A stretch of DNA of 37,166 nucleotides from Hafnia paralvei ATCC 29927 (lineage in GTDB: Bacteria; Pseudomonadota; Gammaproteobacteria; Enterobacterales; Enterobacteriaceae): assembly GCF_001655005.1 (NCBI RefSeq), contig NZ_LXET01000040.1:1-37166 (forward strand), read 5' to 3'. The stretch's first letter is position 1; each line of letters opens with the position of its first letter. This document shows, in pieces, positions 7,575-16,816 of the stretch. A program made the position numbers and the translations under genes. The notes beneath the pieces are model-generated. The model saw only the letters and a list, made by a program, of their open reading frames with translations. It was not told the origin of the DNA and did no database searches.

Positions 7575-9553
7575 TGTGCCTCACCGGTGAGATCAACCGT
7601 GCGCAGGAAGTAATCCAAGGTTTCCTCTACGGTTTGTTTCATTTCTACCGTTGGTTCCCAATGCAACAGGCGTTTAGCATTGCTAATACTTGGCTTACGA
7701 TGCTCAACGTCCTGATAGCCTTTACCGTAGTAGCTGCTGCTTTCAATCTCTTTGAAGCCTGCAAACGGCGGGAAATGAGAACGCAATGGATGACGTTCAA
7801 AGCAATCCAGCAGCATTTCGCCAAGCTCGCGAATGCTGGCTTCGTTATCTGGATTACCAATATTGATGATCTGCCCATTGCAGTTGTCATCTTTATTTTC
7901 GATGATGCGGAACAGCGCTTCGATACCATCGCTAATATCGGTAAAGCAACGTTTCTGTGCCCCACCATCCACCAGCTTAATCGGTGAGCCTTCTACCAGA
8001 TTAAGGATTAGCTGAGTAATGGCGCGAGAACTACCGATGCGTGCAGCATTCAGGTTATCCAGACGCGGGCCCATCCAGTTAAACGGACGGAACAGCGTGA
8101 AGTTCAGTTCATTTTTAGCGCCGTAGGCCCAGATCACACGGTCTAACAGTTGCTTAGACACCGAGTAAATCCAACGCTGTTTGTTGATTGGCCCAACAAT
8201 CAGATTAGACGTATCTTCGTCAAAATCTTTATCGTTGCACATGCCATACACCTCTGAGGTGGATGGGAACACGATACGCTTTTGATATTTCACACAGTCA
8301 CGAACGATCTTCAGGTTCTGCTCGAAGTCCAATTCGAAAACTTTCAGCGGATTACGGGTATATTCAATCGGGGTTGCGATTGCCACCAATGGCAAAATGA
8401 CATCACATTTTTTGATGTGGTATTCAATCCACTCATTGTGAATGCTGATATCGCCTTCAACGAAATGGAAACGCGGATTGCCGATGAAGCGTTCAATCGC
8501 ATCTGAGCCGATATCCAGACCATAGATATCGTAGTTATCATCTTGCAGCAGACGCTCAGTCAGGTGGTTACCAATAAAGCCATTCACCCCCAGAATCAAT
8601 ACGCGTGTACGACGCTTAATCAGGCTATTTGGCTTATCCCACAGACGAACTTTTGCCACGATGCCCATTTCATTGGCCAATTGCGAACCTTGCGCATATA
8701 AACCGGCGTCGCTTTGACCCGTCACGATCTCTAGGGCATTTTCACCACAGGCAATCACGAGCGGCTTGGCTGACAGAACGGTGCCTGGTCTGCTACCTGA
8801 TTTATCTTCAACAATACGGCTGCGCCAAACGGTAATCTTACGATCGCCCAGATAGCTGAATGCACCAGGATACGGCTCGGTGACCGCACGAACCAAATTA
8901 TGTACGGTTGATGCTGGTTTGCTCCAGTCGATCAAACCATCAGCAGCGGTACGGCGGCCAAAATAGGTCGCTTGAGACTCATCCTGCGCGGTTGTTTTTA
9001 CATCGCCATTTTTGATCAACGGCAGCTGTTGGCCTAAAAGTGCCACCGCAGCGTCACGGATTTTACTATGCAGCGTTAACGCCGTATCGTCTGAGCTAAT
9101 CTCTACTGCCAGTTGCCCCGCGATATCACCGGCGTCCGCCTTACGCGTCATCTGGTGCAGCGTTACACCCGTTTGAGTTTCCCCGTGGACTAAAGCCCAG
9201 TTCACAGGCGCACGCCCACGATATTTTGGCAGCAACGAGCCATGTAAATTCCAGCTACCGCGCGGCGCAATATCCAGAATGTCCTGACTCAGCATATTAC
9301 GGTAGTAGAAAGAGAAAATGACATCAGGTTTTAAGGCCTTAATACGATCAACCCATAACGGATGATTCACGTTATCTGGCGCGTAAACCGGCAGCGCCAT
9401 CTCGGCTGCGACACGAGCAACCGAACCATAAAAATGGTTCTCACCCGGCTCATCGGTATGGGTAAACACAGCTGAGATTTCATAACCCGCTTCTTTTAGC
9501 GCTTTCAAACCCGCACAGCCGATATCATGGTAAGCAAATACAATGGCTTTCAT
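7571..9553 (-). CDS. arnA: ArnA, bifunctional UDP-Ara4N formyltransferase / UDP-GlcA oxidative decarboxylase
   Basis: A 660 aa cytoplasmic enzyme with two domains. Residues 1-300 are a formyltetrahydrofolate-dependent formyltransferase with Asn102, His104 and Asp140 in SWNLHGSLLPKYRG and RKADAGD. Residues from about 315 form an NAD-dependent short-chain dehydrogenase (GVNGFIGNHLTERLL nucleotide loop, STSEVYG, Tyr-x3-Lys in WIYSVSKQ) that converts UDP-glucuronate to UDP-4-keto-arabinose. ArnB acts between the two reactions. The start codon overlaps the arnC stop by one base (TAATG). Confidence 0.97.
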   Translation of the reverse strand: MKAIVFAYHDIGCAGLKALKEAGYEISAVFTHTDEPGENHFYGSVARVAAEMALPVYAPDNVNHPLWVDRIKALKPDVIFSFYYRNMLSQDILDIAPRGSWNLHGSLLPKYRGRAPVNWALVHGETQTGVTLHQMTRKADAGDIAGQLAVEISSDDTALTLHSKIRDAAVALLGQQLPLIKNGDVKTTAQDESQATYFGRRTAADGLIDWSKPASTVHNLVRAVTEPYPGAFSYLGDRKITVWRSRIVEDKSGSRPGTVLSAKPLVIACGENALEIVTGQSDAGLYAQGSQLANEMGIVAKVRLWDKPNSLIKRRTRVLILGVNGFIGNHLTERLLQDDNYDIYGLDIGSDAIERFIGNPRFHFVEGDISIHNEWIEYHIKKCDVILPLVAIATPIEYTRNPLKVFELDFEQNLKIVRDCVKYQKRIVFPSTSEVYGMCNDKDFDEDTSNLIVGPINKQRWIYSVSKQLLDRVIWAYGAKNELNFTLFRPFNWMGPRLDNLNAARIGSSRAITQLILNLVEGSPIKLVDGGAQKRCFTDISDGIEALFRIIENKDDNCNGQIINIGNPDNEASIRELGEMLLDCFERHPLRSHFPPFAGFKEIESSSYYGKGYQDVEHRKPSISNAKRLLHWEPTVEMKQTVEETLDYFLRTVDLTGEAQ

Positions 9554-10569
9554 TACTCTTCTTCCTGTTGTTCAACAGAGACATGTGTCTTCAGCGCGTC
9601 TGCGGAGACAATTTTTTGTACAAAATAGCGTGGACGAGCACGCACATCGTTGTAGATGCGCCCGATGTACTCTCCCAATAAACCTAAGCCGACAAACTGA
9701 GCACCAATAAAGGTAAAGAGCACGGCAAACAACGTGAATACCCCTTCTGCCGCCCAGGTCGGGCCAAAAATAAGACGCATAGCGATCAATAAAACCGCTA
9801 GGGTGAAACCAGACAGGGCAATCACGCTGCCTACGATGCTGAGAAGACGTAACGGTGTGGTGGTTAAACACGTCACCAAGTCGTACATCAGATTAATTAA
9901 CTTAAGGAAACTGTATTTCGATTCACCAAACTCACGCTCGTCATGGCGCACGTCAATTTCAATGGTACGGCGTGCAAAGGTATTGGCTAGAATGGGAATA
10001 AACGTACTGCGCTCATGACAGTGCAGCATAGCTTCAATAATCGGACGACGATAAGCACGCAGCATACAGCCATAATCGCCCATCGACTTGCCGGTCGCCT
10101 TTTGAATCATCATATTGATCATCTTAGAGGCAGTTTTGCGGAACCAGGTATCTTTACGCTTGGCGCGCACGGTTCCAACAACGTCATAACCCTGCTCCGC
10201 CGTTGCCACTAGGCGAGGAATTTCTTCCGGTGGGTTCTGTAAATCTGCATCAAGTGTAATAACCAGATCGCCAGAAACCTGATTAAAACCAGCCATAATG
10301 GCGGAATGCTGACCATAATTGCGGTTTAATAACACAGCAACGATGTGGTTTTCTGGAATTTCAGCGGCCTGAGTCAATATTTCAGCAGAATCATCATGGC
10401 TACCGTCATCAATTAAAATAATTTCATACGGTTTATTTAAAAGATCACACGCGGCATGAGTCCGCTTAATTAATATGGGTAAACTTTCTTGCTCGTTAAA
10501 AACAGGGATGACGATAGATACTTTCTTTATTTCGTCAGCCTCATTTTTAATCACTTCATTATTACTCAC
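9553..10569 (-). CDS. arnC: ArnC, undecaprenyl-phosphate 4-deoxy-4-formamido-L-arabinose transferase
   Basis: A family 2 glycosyltransferase of the inner membrane that loads UDP-L-Ara4FN onto undecaprenyl phosphate. The GT-A domain shows VSIVIPVFNEQESLP, ILIDDGSHDDS, LNRNYGQHSAIMAG and the metal-binding DADLQNPPEEIP. Two C-terminal transmembrane helices (about 235-260 and 272-295) precede GLLGEYIGRIYNDVRARPRYF. The start codon is GTG at 10569, inside the last codons of arnB (8-bp overlap). Length is 338 aa against 322 in E. coli; the extra residues are a charged N-terminal tail and a slightly longer C-terminus. Confidence 0.95.
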   Translation of the reverse strand: MSNNEVIKNEADEIKKVSIVIPVFNEQESLPILIKRTHAACDLLNKPYEIILIDDGSHDDSAEILTQAAEIPENHIVAVLLNRNYGQHSAIMAGFNQVSGDLVITLDADLQNPPEEIPRLVATAEQGYDVVGTVRAKRKDTWFRKTASKMINMMIQKATGKSMGDYGCMLRAYRRPIIEAMLHCHERSTFIPILANTFARRTIEIDVRHDEREFGESKYSFLKLINLMYDLVTCLTTTPLRLLSIVGSVIALSGFTLAVLLIAMRLIFGPTWAAEGVFTLFAVLFTFIGAQFVGLGLLGEYIGRIYNDVRARPRYFVQKIVSADALKTHVSVEQQEEE

Positions 10570-11710
10570 AGCGTGACTCCAAAATGTCAGACAATGCCTT
10601 CACTACGCGATCGACGTCGCTATCTTGCATGTCTGGAAACAGAGGAAGGGTCATAAGACTTGCCGAGTTCCATTCGGTGTTTGGCAAACTAAGATCGGGA
10701 TATTTTTCACGATAATATTTTTGCGTATGTGCGGCGCGGAAATGCAGTCCGGTGCCAATACCGTGTTCTTTTAGCTTCTCCATCATCGTATTGCGGTCGA
10801 TGCCACACAAGGATTCATCAACACGTACCATAAAGAGATGCCATGCATGCTGATGTGGATAAGCGGGAACCTTAAGCGGCAACAATGGCGAACCTTGAAG
10901 TGCTTGCAGATAACGTGCAACTAATTGCTGACGACGCGCATTCATAGCCGGTAATTTTTCCAACTGAACCAAGGCGATCGCCGCATTAATATCAGCCAGA
11001 TTATATTTGTAGCCCGGTGCAACAACTTCAGCCTGTGGCTTACGCCCCAATGCTTGACGATCGAAGGCATCAACAGCCAGACCGTGAAACTTGAAACAGC
11101 GAACTTTATCTGCCAGCTCATCATCATCAGTCACAACCATGCCACCTTCAGCACAGGTCATATTTTTGATGGCATGGAAGGAGAAAATAGCGGTTCCTTG
11201 CGCGCCCACCATGTGTTCGCCAAAACGAGTACCAACCGCATGCGCAGCATCTTCAATTAATGGAATATTATGGCGCGCGGCAATTTCGCGCAGCGCGGTC
11301 AAATCAGCGGGAGCACCAGCGTAATGCACCGGTATAATGGCCTTAGTTTTCGGCGTAATAGCCGCTTCAATTTCGGCGGGTTGAACCATTAGCGTATCAC
11401 GGTCAACGTCGATAATCACCGGCTCTGCGCCTAGCAAGGTAATAACATTGAGCGTAGAGACCCACGTTTGGGAAGGAGTAATAACTTCGTCGCCAGCACC
11501 GATACCCAACGCCATTAAGGTAACATGCATACCGCCCGTAGCAGAGCTAACCGCAATAGCATGTTTAGCGCCAACATATTGACTAAAAGCCGATTCTAAC
11601 TGCTGACATTTAGGTCCTGTGGTAATCCAACCTGAACGTAATACTTCAGCAACTGCAGCGATTTCATCCTCCCCCATTGAGGGGACTGAAAATGGGAGAA
11701 ACTCTTTCAT
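10562..11710 (-). CDS. arnB: ArnB, UDP-4-amino-4-deoxy-L-arabinose aminotransferase
   Basis: A PLP enzyme of the DegT/DnrJ/EryC1 family that uses glutamate to aminate UDP-4-keto-arabinose. It is 382 aa. The PLP lysine is Lys182 in FSFHAIKNMTCAEGG; LIEDAAHAVG and SSATGGMHV bind the cofactor. It is the first gene of arnBCADTEF, with AAGG a short distance before the ATG. The 280 bp upstream carry PhoP- and PmrA-like boxes described separately. Confidence 0.96.
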   Translation of the reverse strand: MKEFLPFSVPSMGEDEIAAVAEVLRSGWITTGPKCQQLESAFSQYVGAKHAIAVSSATGGMHVTLMALGIGAGDEVITPSQTWVSTLNVITLLGAEPVIIDVDRDTLMVQPAEIEAAITPKTKAIIPVHYAGAPADLTALREIAARHNIPLIEDAAHAVGTRFGEHMVGAQGTAIFSFHAIKNMTCAEGGMVVTDDDELADKVRCFKFHGLAVDAFDRQALGRKPQAEVVAPGYKYNLADINAAIALVQLEKLPAMNARRQQLVARYLQALQGSPLLPLKVPAYPHQHAWHLFMVRVDESLCGIDRNTMMEKLKEHGIGTGLHFRAAHTQKYYREKYPDLSLPNTEWNSASLMTLPLFPDMQDSDVDRVVKALSDILESRCE

Positions 11711-11807
11711 CCGTTACCTTACAATTTATCTATGCAGAGGATTTGACTCGAAACAGTCGACCCAAGTGACTACATAATCAATGAGTTCTAGCGATTATCT
11801 AAGCGCG

Positions 11808-11819
11808 ATAATAAGTATA
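11808..11819 (-). promoter_or_regulatory. Candidate arn promoter -10 region
   Basis: On the minus strand two overlapping -10-like hexamers are seen, TATACT (11819-11814) and TATTAT (11813-11808), each 5 of 6 to TATAAT. They lie 4 and 10 bp downstream of the PmrA-like box. Which one is used cannot be told from sequence. The leader to arnB would be about 95-100 nt. Confidence 0.45.
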
Positions 11820-11823
11820 AAAG

Positions 11824-11840
11824 CTTAGATTAACATTAAG
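11824..11840 (-). promoter_or_regulatory. Putative PmrA (BasR) box upstream of arnB
   Basis: The minus strand reads CTTAAT-GTTAA-TCTAAG. Against the direct-repeat consensus YTTAAK-N5-YTTAAK this matches 11 of 12 positions. It sits immediately upstream of the -10-like hexamers, as expected for an activator replacing a -35. PmrA/PmrB control of arn in response to iron, acid and polymyxin is established in Salmonella and Yersinia. Confidence 0.6.
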
Positions 11841-11841
11841 A

Positions 11842-11858
11842 TAAACGCAGCCTAAACA
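11842..11858 (-). promoter_or_regulatory. Putative PhoP box upstream of arnB
   Basis: The minus strand reads TGTTTA-GGCTG-CGTTTA, matching the (G/T)GTTTA-N5-(G/T)GTTTA repeat at 11 of 12 positions. It adjoins the PmrA-like box with a one-base gap. Direct PhoP control of arn together with PmrA is known for Yersinia, whereas Salmonella goes through PmrD. Confidence 0.6.
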
Positions 11859-11992
11859 TAGCGAATGTACACAAGAAAGTACGAATTTGGTTGAGGAAAT
11901 ATTGATTTAAGTGAGATAGCGCAGAAATTTGAGGATACTGTTTATTAAATATTAGGCTTATTACTTTCCATGCTTATTATTTATTATCTATA

Positions 11993-12772
11993 TCAAATGT
12001 GATTCTGGTAGATAAACCAACGCTGCCCTTCACTTTCTAACTCTCGAAAATTAATTCCATAAAGTTTGGATAGGCTTTTTACGGTCATCACCTCGGTAGT
12101 CGGCCCTTGGTCTTGCATAACACCCGCGCGCAACATCCAAACTTGATGTGCATGCGATTGAGTATGATTAAGATCGTGTGCGCTGACGATAACACTGATC
12201 CCTGCGTCGGTAAGCTGATGAAGTAATTGGTCGACCGCTGCTTGCTGGCTAATATCCAAACTATTCATGGGTTCATCTAACAATAGTAGCGAAGCCTGAG
12301 GGTTTAGCGCCGGCCAGACTTGCAGGAAAATAGCCGCGATACGTACACGTTGCCATTCACCGCCAGATAGCTGGGTTAACGGGCGTGAAAGTTTGTCACC
12401 CAGCGCCAATGACGTGGCCAAGTCGCCTACCACACGATCAGCCAGAGCAAGATCACACCCCACGGGCTGATGAAGCGCAAGGTATTGGAAAACAGGCATC
12501 AATGCACTAGGCTGCTGTTGCTGGTGTAAATAGCCACGACAACGCGCCAGCTCTGCTGGAGTTAAGGCGTCGAGATTCTGCTGGTTAAGCATCACCCGAC
12601 CTTCTCCGGGTAAAATTCCCGCGATCCGCGCGAGTAGCGTGCTTTTGCCCGCACCGTTTGGGCCAATGATATGAATGAGCGCCCCGCGTTCAACCTGAGC
12701 ACTGAAGGGCAATAAACGCGTCCCAACGGAAACATTGTGTAGGATAAGTGGCTTTGTACTCATGCTTATCAT
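11993..12772 (-). CDS. btuD: Vitamin B12 import ATPase BtuD
   Basis: ATP-binding subunit of the BtuCDF cobalamin importer at the inner membrane. Walker A is GPNGAGKST (about 37-45), the signature is LSGGEWQRVRIA, Walker B is LLLLDEPMNSLD, and the switch histidine lies in VSAHDLNHT. It is 259 aa from the first ATG (12772) or 256 from the ATG at 12763; E. coli BtuD is 249. It starts directly after the btuC stop, without the btuE gene found between them in E. coli. No clear terminator follows; an AT-rich region leads to the arn promoter. Confidence 0.95.
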   Translation of the reverse strand: MISMSTKPLILHNVSVGTRLLPFSAQVERGALIHIIGPNGAGKSTLLARIAGILPGEGRVMLNQQNLDALTPAELARCRGYLHQQQQPSALMPVFQYLALHQPVGCDLALADRVVGDLATSLALGDKLSRPLTQLSGGEWQRVRIAAIFLQVWPALNPQASLLLLDEPMNSLDISQQAAVDQLLHQLTDAGISVIVSAHDLNHTQSHAHQVWMLRAGVMQDQGPTTEVMTVKSLSKLYGINFRELESEGQRWFIYQNHI

Positions 12773-13813
12773 TTACTCTTTGTTATTCAACGGTCGCAGC
12801 AGCATCCAGATAAACACCGGAGCCCCTAACGAAGAAGTCACAACGCCGATAGGTAATTCCGCCGAGAACAATGCAACCCGGGCAACAACGTCAGCCAGCA
12901 ATAAAACACCTGCCCCACCTAACGCGCAGGCAGGTAAAAGCGCACGGTGGTCTGTGATCCCCATCAGCCGCAACATATGCGGAACCACCAAACCAATAAA
13001 ACCAATGACCCCTGCTAATGCTACGCTAACGCCGACCAGCCAACCTATTGCCACGACCAGCAAATTGCGCCACACGACGAGAGAAAGTCCTAGCTGCCGA
13101 GCTTGAATATCACCTAACGACATGAGGTTTAATACTTTCCCCTGGCGTAACAGCCACAAAAAAATCGGTACCAATGCCAGCACCAACCATTTTTGTCTCC
13201 AATCAATCCCGCTGAAACCACCCATAAGCCAATACATTAACTGGCGTAAATCCAGACTTGAACTGAAGTACACGGCCCAGGTCATCACTGCGCTACAGGC
13301 AATCCCCAGCGCTACGCCAATCAGTAATAGGCGAGAATTAGTCAAATATCGACGACGGGCGAACAACATGAGGATTGCCGTAATTGCCAGCGCCCCCAAT
13401 ATGGCACATGTGCTCAGCACCCAGACAGGCAGCAAACTCTGACCTAGCAGCACGGCTAAGACCAAGGCAACGCCTGCACCGTTGGATACGCCCAACAGCC
13501 CAGGCTCCGCAAGTGGATTATCAAATAGCGCCTGCATGACAGCCCCAGCAACAGCAAGTGAGGCACCGACCGCCATCACCGCGATGACGCGTGGTAGCCT
13601 TATTTGCCAAACAAAGAGTTTGGCACTTTCACTAAACCACTGCGTAGGCCATAGCCAAAGATCGCCTGCACACAGGCTAACAATGACCGCCAGCAACAGG
13701 AACAACGCCAAAATGCACAATCGGCTACGATCGCGCGCCTGTTGGCGCTGCTGTAATAAAGAGAAATGAGACAGCATCGGCATGTCAGAATTTTGCATAG
13801 AACGATTGGGCAT
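12773..13813 (-). CDS. btuC: Vitamin B12 import permease BtuC
   Basis: Membrane subunit of the BtuCDF importer, FecCD family, with about 10 helices. Typical blocks are WQIRLPRVIAVMAVGASLAVAGAVMQALFDNPLAEPGLLGVSNGAG (split across two helices) and the coupling-helix region GVSVALAGVIGFIGLVVPHMLRL. The longest frame gives 346 aa, but E. coli BtuC is 326. The start could be the ATG at 13813, 13798, 13783 or 13777 (MLSHFSLLQQ..., 334 aa); none has a strong ribosome binding site. The binding protein gene btuF is not in this window. Confidence 0.94.
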   Translation of the reverse strand: MPNRSMQNSDMPMLSHFSLLQQRQQARDRSRLCILALFLLLAVIVSLCAGDLWLWPTQWFSESAKLFVWQIRLPRVIAVMAVGASLAVAGAVMQALFDNPLAEPGLLGVSNGAGVALVLAVLLGQSLLPVWVLSTCAILGALAITAILMLFARRRYLTNSRLLLIGVALGIACSAVMTWAVYFSSSLDLRQLMYWLMGGFSGIDWRQKWLVLALVPIFLWLLRQGKVLNLMSLGDIQARQLGLSLVVWRNLLVVAIGWLVGVSVALAGVIGFIGLVVPHMLRLMGITDHRALLPACALGGAGVLLLADVVARVALFSAELPIGVVTSSLGAPVFIWMLLRPLNNKE

Positions 13814-13833
13814 GATGCAGCATAGAGATGCGA

Positions 13834-14031
13834 TTACTCATCGCCGTGATAAGGCTCAACAAAAGTGCCATCGTGACTGTCGATCTCATTGAAGAACCAG
13901 ACACCATTTGGATAATCATCCAGCGCCACCAGATACATAATGCCTTCGCTGAACTCTTCCACTTCAATAATTTTACCCATGCGGCGCGGTCCGCCATCGG
14001 TTTTTACACTGACCAGATCGTTGACTTTCAT
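13834..14031 (-). CDS. dsrB: DsrB family small protein
   Basis: A 65 aa acidic protein starting MKVNDLVSVKTDGGPRRMG with VEEFSEGIMYLVALDDYPNGVWFFNE, close to E. coli DsrB (62 aa), whose gene lies beside dsrA/rcsA and whose function is unknown. Here it lies between ihfA and btuC, beyond the ihfA terminator, so it needs readthrough or its own promoter in the short 14032-14075 gap. A small beta-rich fold is likely; no membrane segment is seen. Confidence 0.85.
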   Translation of the reverse strand: MKVNDLVSVKTDGGPRRMGKIIEVEEFSEGIMYLVALDDYPNGVWFFNEIDSHDGTFVEPYHGDE

Positions 14032-14075
14032 CGGCTAATTATCTCTCACATCAGAATGATGGAAGTTAGGATAAG

Positions 14076-14104
14076 AAAAAGGCCACCCGCAGGCGGCCTT
14101 TTTG
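14076..14104 (-). terminator. Intrinsic terminator after ihfA (possibly bidirectional)
   Basis: A stem AAGGCCGCC/GGTGGCCTT (one wobble pair) with a 4-nt loop, flanked by A- and T-runs. On the minus strand it is followed by TTTCTT. It lies just past the ihfA stop and before dsrB. Confidence 0.88.
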
Positions 14105-14113
14105 TCTTGCGTA

Positions 14114-14410
14114 TTACTCTTTCGGTGTCGCGTTCTCGACCCGGCTCTTGAGCTTCTGCCCCGGACGGAAAGTAACAACACGGCGCGCCGTAATCGGGAT
14201 ATCTTCCCCGGTTTTCGGGTTACGTCCCGGCCTCTGGTTTTTGTCGCGCAGATCGAAGTTACCGAAACCGGATAACTTAACCTGCTCGCCATTTTCCAGA
14301 GCACGGCGAACCTCTTCGAAAAATATTTCTACGAGGTCTTTGGCATCCCGTTTGCTAAGCCCAAGCTTCTCAAACAGGTGTTCAGACATTTCAGCTTTAG
14401 TAAGCGCCAT
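14114..14410 (-). CDS. ihfA: Integration host factor subunit alpha
   Basis: Partner of IHF-beta in the DNA-bending nucleoid protein. At 98 aa it is close to E. coli (99 aa). MALTKAEMSEHLFEKLGLSKRDAKDLVE and the arm motif GRNPKTGEDIPI, with the intercalating proline, are diagnostic. It starts 4 nt after the pheT stop, the standard end of the pheST-ihfA unit. Confidence 0.97.
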   Translation of the reverse strand: MALTKAEMSEHLFEKLGLSKRDAKDLVEIFFEEVRRALENGEQVKLSGFGNFDLRDKNQRPGRNPKTGEDIPITARRVVTFRPGQKLKSRVENATPKE

Positions 14411-14414
14411 AGGT

Positions 14415-16802
14415 TCAATCCCTCAAGGATGCTTGGAATCGCTGTTTTAATGCCTCTACACATTTTGCGACGGTAGCGGCAATCTCCTCTTCTTCCAGTG
14501 TACGGGTGGTATCTTGCAATACCAGACTGATAGCGAGGCTCTTATAACCCTCGGCAACACCCTTACCACGGTACACGTCAAACAAGTTTACGCCAACTAC
14601 CTGATTTACGCCAACTTTCTTACACTCTGCCAAAATATCTTCTGCAGGGACATTTTCAGCCACCACAACAGCGATATCTCGGCGGTTTGCTGGGTAGCGT
14701 GAAATCTCGCGAGCCTGCGGAATACGGCGCTCTGCAAGGGCTTCCCACTCGATTTCAAATACTACCGTGCGGCCATTCAGATCCAGTTTACGTTCCAGAT
14801 CAGGATGAACAACACCAATGAAACCAACACGTTTGCCCGCTAAATAAATTGCCGCACTCTGCCCTGGATGTAAAGCGGGGTTCTTTTCCGCTTTAAATTG
14901 GACATCATCCAGTTTACCGGTCAAATCTAAAATGGCTTCTAAATCACCTTTCAGATCGTAGAAATCGACAACCTGACGCTCCAGATTCCAATGCTCTTCG
15001 TAGCGGTTACCTGCAATAACGCCAGCCAGCATGACATCCTGACGGATACCCAGATTAGCAGCACTATCAGGAACAAAGCGTAGCCCCGTTTCAAACAAAC
15101 GTACACGTGATTGCTGGCGATTCTGGTTGTACACCACCGCAGACAGCAAACCACTCCACAGAGACAAACGCATCGCCGACATCTCAACAGAGATTGGGCT
15201 TGGCAGAATCAACGACGCTTCAGAAGGGTGAAGCAGAGCCTGAATCTTAGGATCAACGAAGCTGTAAGTGATCGCTTCCTGATAGCCGCGATCGACCAGC
15301 ATCGTTTTCACTCGCTTGAGTGGCAGATTAGCTTCACGATGTGAAGTCATAATCAGATCGGCTTTTACAGGTACGTCTGGAATATTGTTGTAGCCGTATA
15401 CACGGGCAACTTCTTCCACTAAATCTTCTTCGATTTCCATATCGAAACGCCAGCTTGGCGCGACGGCCTGCCATGTATTATTAGCGAAGCTGACTTTGCA
15501 GCCAAGGCGTTCCAGAATATCAGTAACCTGTGCATCAGCCACGTGATGACCAATCAGACGGTCCAGTTTTTCACGGCGTAGCGTGATTGTGGCACGTTTT
15601 GGCAGGGCAGTTTCATTGGTGACATCAATCACCGGACCGGCATGACCACCACAGATATCGATCAGTAGACGGGTAGCTCGCTCCATCGCCTTAGCTTGTA
15701 GCGCAGGATCAACGCCGCGCTCATAGCGATGAGACGCATCCGTATGTAAACCCTGACGACGAGCACGGCCGGTGATAGACAGTGGATTGAAGTAAGCACA
15801 CTCCAGCAGTACGTCTTGGGTTTCGGCGTTTACACCAGAATGCTCGCCGCCGAAAATACCGCCCATGGCCAGCGCTTTTTGCTGATCGGCAATCACTAAA
15901 GTATCTGAGGATAATGTGGCTTCATTACCGTCCAGCAGAGTCAGCTTCTCGCCCTCTTTCGCCATACGCACAACAATACCGCCTTCAAGGCGGTTCAAGT
16001 CGAACGCATGCATTGGCTGGCCCAGCTCCAACAGTACATAGTTGGTCACGTCAACCACGGGATCGATAGAACGGATACCACAGCGACGCAGTTTTTCACG
16101 CATCCACAATGGCGTCGCCGCTTTTACGTTGATCCCCTTCACTACGCGCCCCAAATAGCGTGGGCAAGCTTCAGGTGATTCGACGGTAATCGGGAAAGTA
16201 TCATGAATAGCCGCAGGAACAGCGTCCATAGCGGGTTCGTTCAACGCCAACTTGTTGAGAACAGCAACATCACGAGCCACACCGATAATCCCTAAGCAGT
16301 CGGCGCGGTTTGGCGTTACGCTGATTTCAATGGTGTGGTCGTTCAACTGTAGATATTCGCGGATATCAGTACCGATCGGCGCATCTGCAGGCAATTCAAT
16401 GATGCCATCATGATCTTCGGAAATACCCAGCTCAGAGAATGAGCACAGCATCCCCTCGGAAGGCTCACCGCGAAGTTTAGCGGCCTTAATTTTAAAGTCG
16501 CCCGGCAGTACCGCACCGATGGTGGCAACAGCAACTTTCAGGCCTTTACGGCAGTTCGGTGCACCGCATACGATGTCGAGAAGACGCTCACCGCCAACGT
16601 TAACCTTCGTCACACGCAGCTTATCTGCATTTGGATGCTGACCGCACTCCACGACTTCACCGACGAATACGCCGTTGAATTCACCCGCGACAGGTTCTAC
16701 GCCGTCGACTTCCAGACCGGCCATGGTAATTTGTTCTGATAATGCTTCGCTGCTAATGGCAGGATTAACCCACTCGCGCAACCAGAGTTCACTGAATTTC
16801 AT
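14415..16802 (-). CDS. pheT: Phenylalanyl-tRNA synthetase beta subunit
   Basis: 795 aa, same length as in E. coli. Forms the alpha2-beta2 PheRS that charges tRNA-Phe. The N-terminal tRNA-binding EMAP-like domain (about 40-150), the B3/B4 editing region (about 200-400), the B5 domain and the C-terminal anticodon-binding FDX-ACB domain (from about 700, ISRYPANRRDIAVVV) are visible. It begins 14 nt after pheS. Confidence 0.98.
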   Translation of the reverse strand: MKFSELWLREWVNPAISSEALSEQITMAGLEVDGVEPVAGEFNGVFVGEVVECGQHPNADKLRVTKVNVGGERLLDIVCGAPNCRKGLKVAVATIGAVLPGDFKIKAAKLRGEPSEGMLCSFSELGISEDHDGIIELPADAPIGTDIREYLQLNDHTIEISVTPNRADCLGIIGVARDVAVLNKLALNEPAMDAVPAAIHDTFPITVESPEACPRYLGRVVKGINVKAATPLWMREKLRRCGIRSIDPVVDVTNYVLLELGQPMHAFDLNRLEGGIVVRMAKEGEKLTLLDGNEATLSSDTLVIADQQKALAMGGIFGGEHSGVNAETQDVLLECAYFNPLSITGRARRQGLHTDASHRYERGVDPALQAKAMERATRLLIDICGGHAGPVIDVTNETALPKRATITLRREKLDRLIGHHVADAQVTDILERLGCKVSFANNTWQAVAPSWRFDMEIEEDLVEEVARVYGYNNIPDVPVKADLIMTSHREANLPLKRVKTMLVDRGYQEAITYSFVDPKIQALLHPSEASLILPSPISVEMSAMRLSLWSGLLSAVVYNQNRQQSRVRLFETGLRFVPDSAANLGIRQDVMLAGVIAGNRYEEHWNLERQVVDFYDLKGDLEAILDLTGKLDDVQFKAEKNPALHPGQSAAIYLAGKRVGFIGVVHPDLERKLDLNGRTVVFEIEWEALAERRIPQAREISRYPANRRDIAVVVAENVPAEDILAECKKVGVNQVVGVNLFDVYRGKGVAEGYKSLAISLVLQDTTRTLEEEEIAATVAKCVEALKQRFQASLRD

Positions 16803-16816
16803 GTGATAATCCCGCC

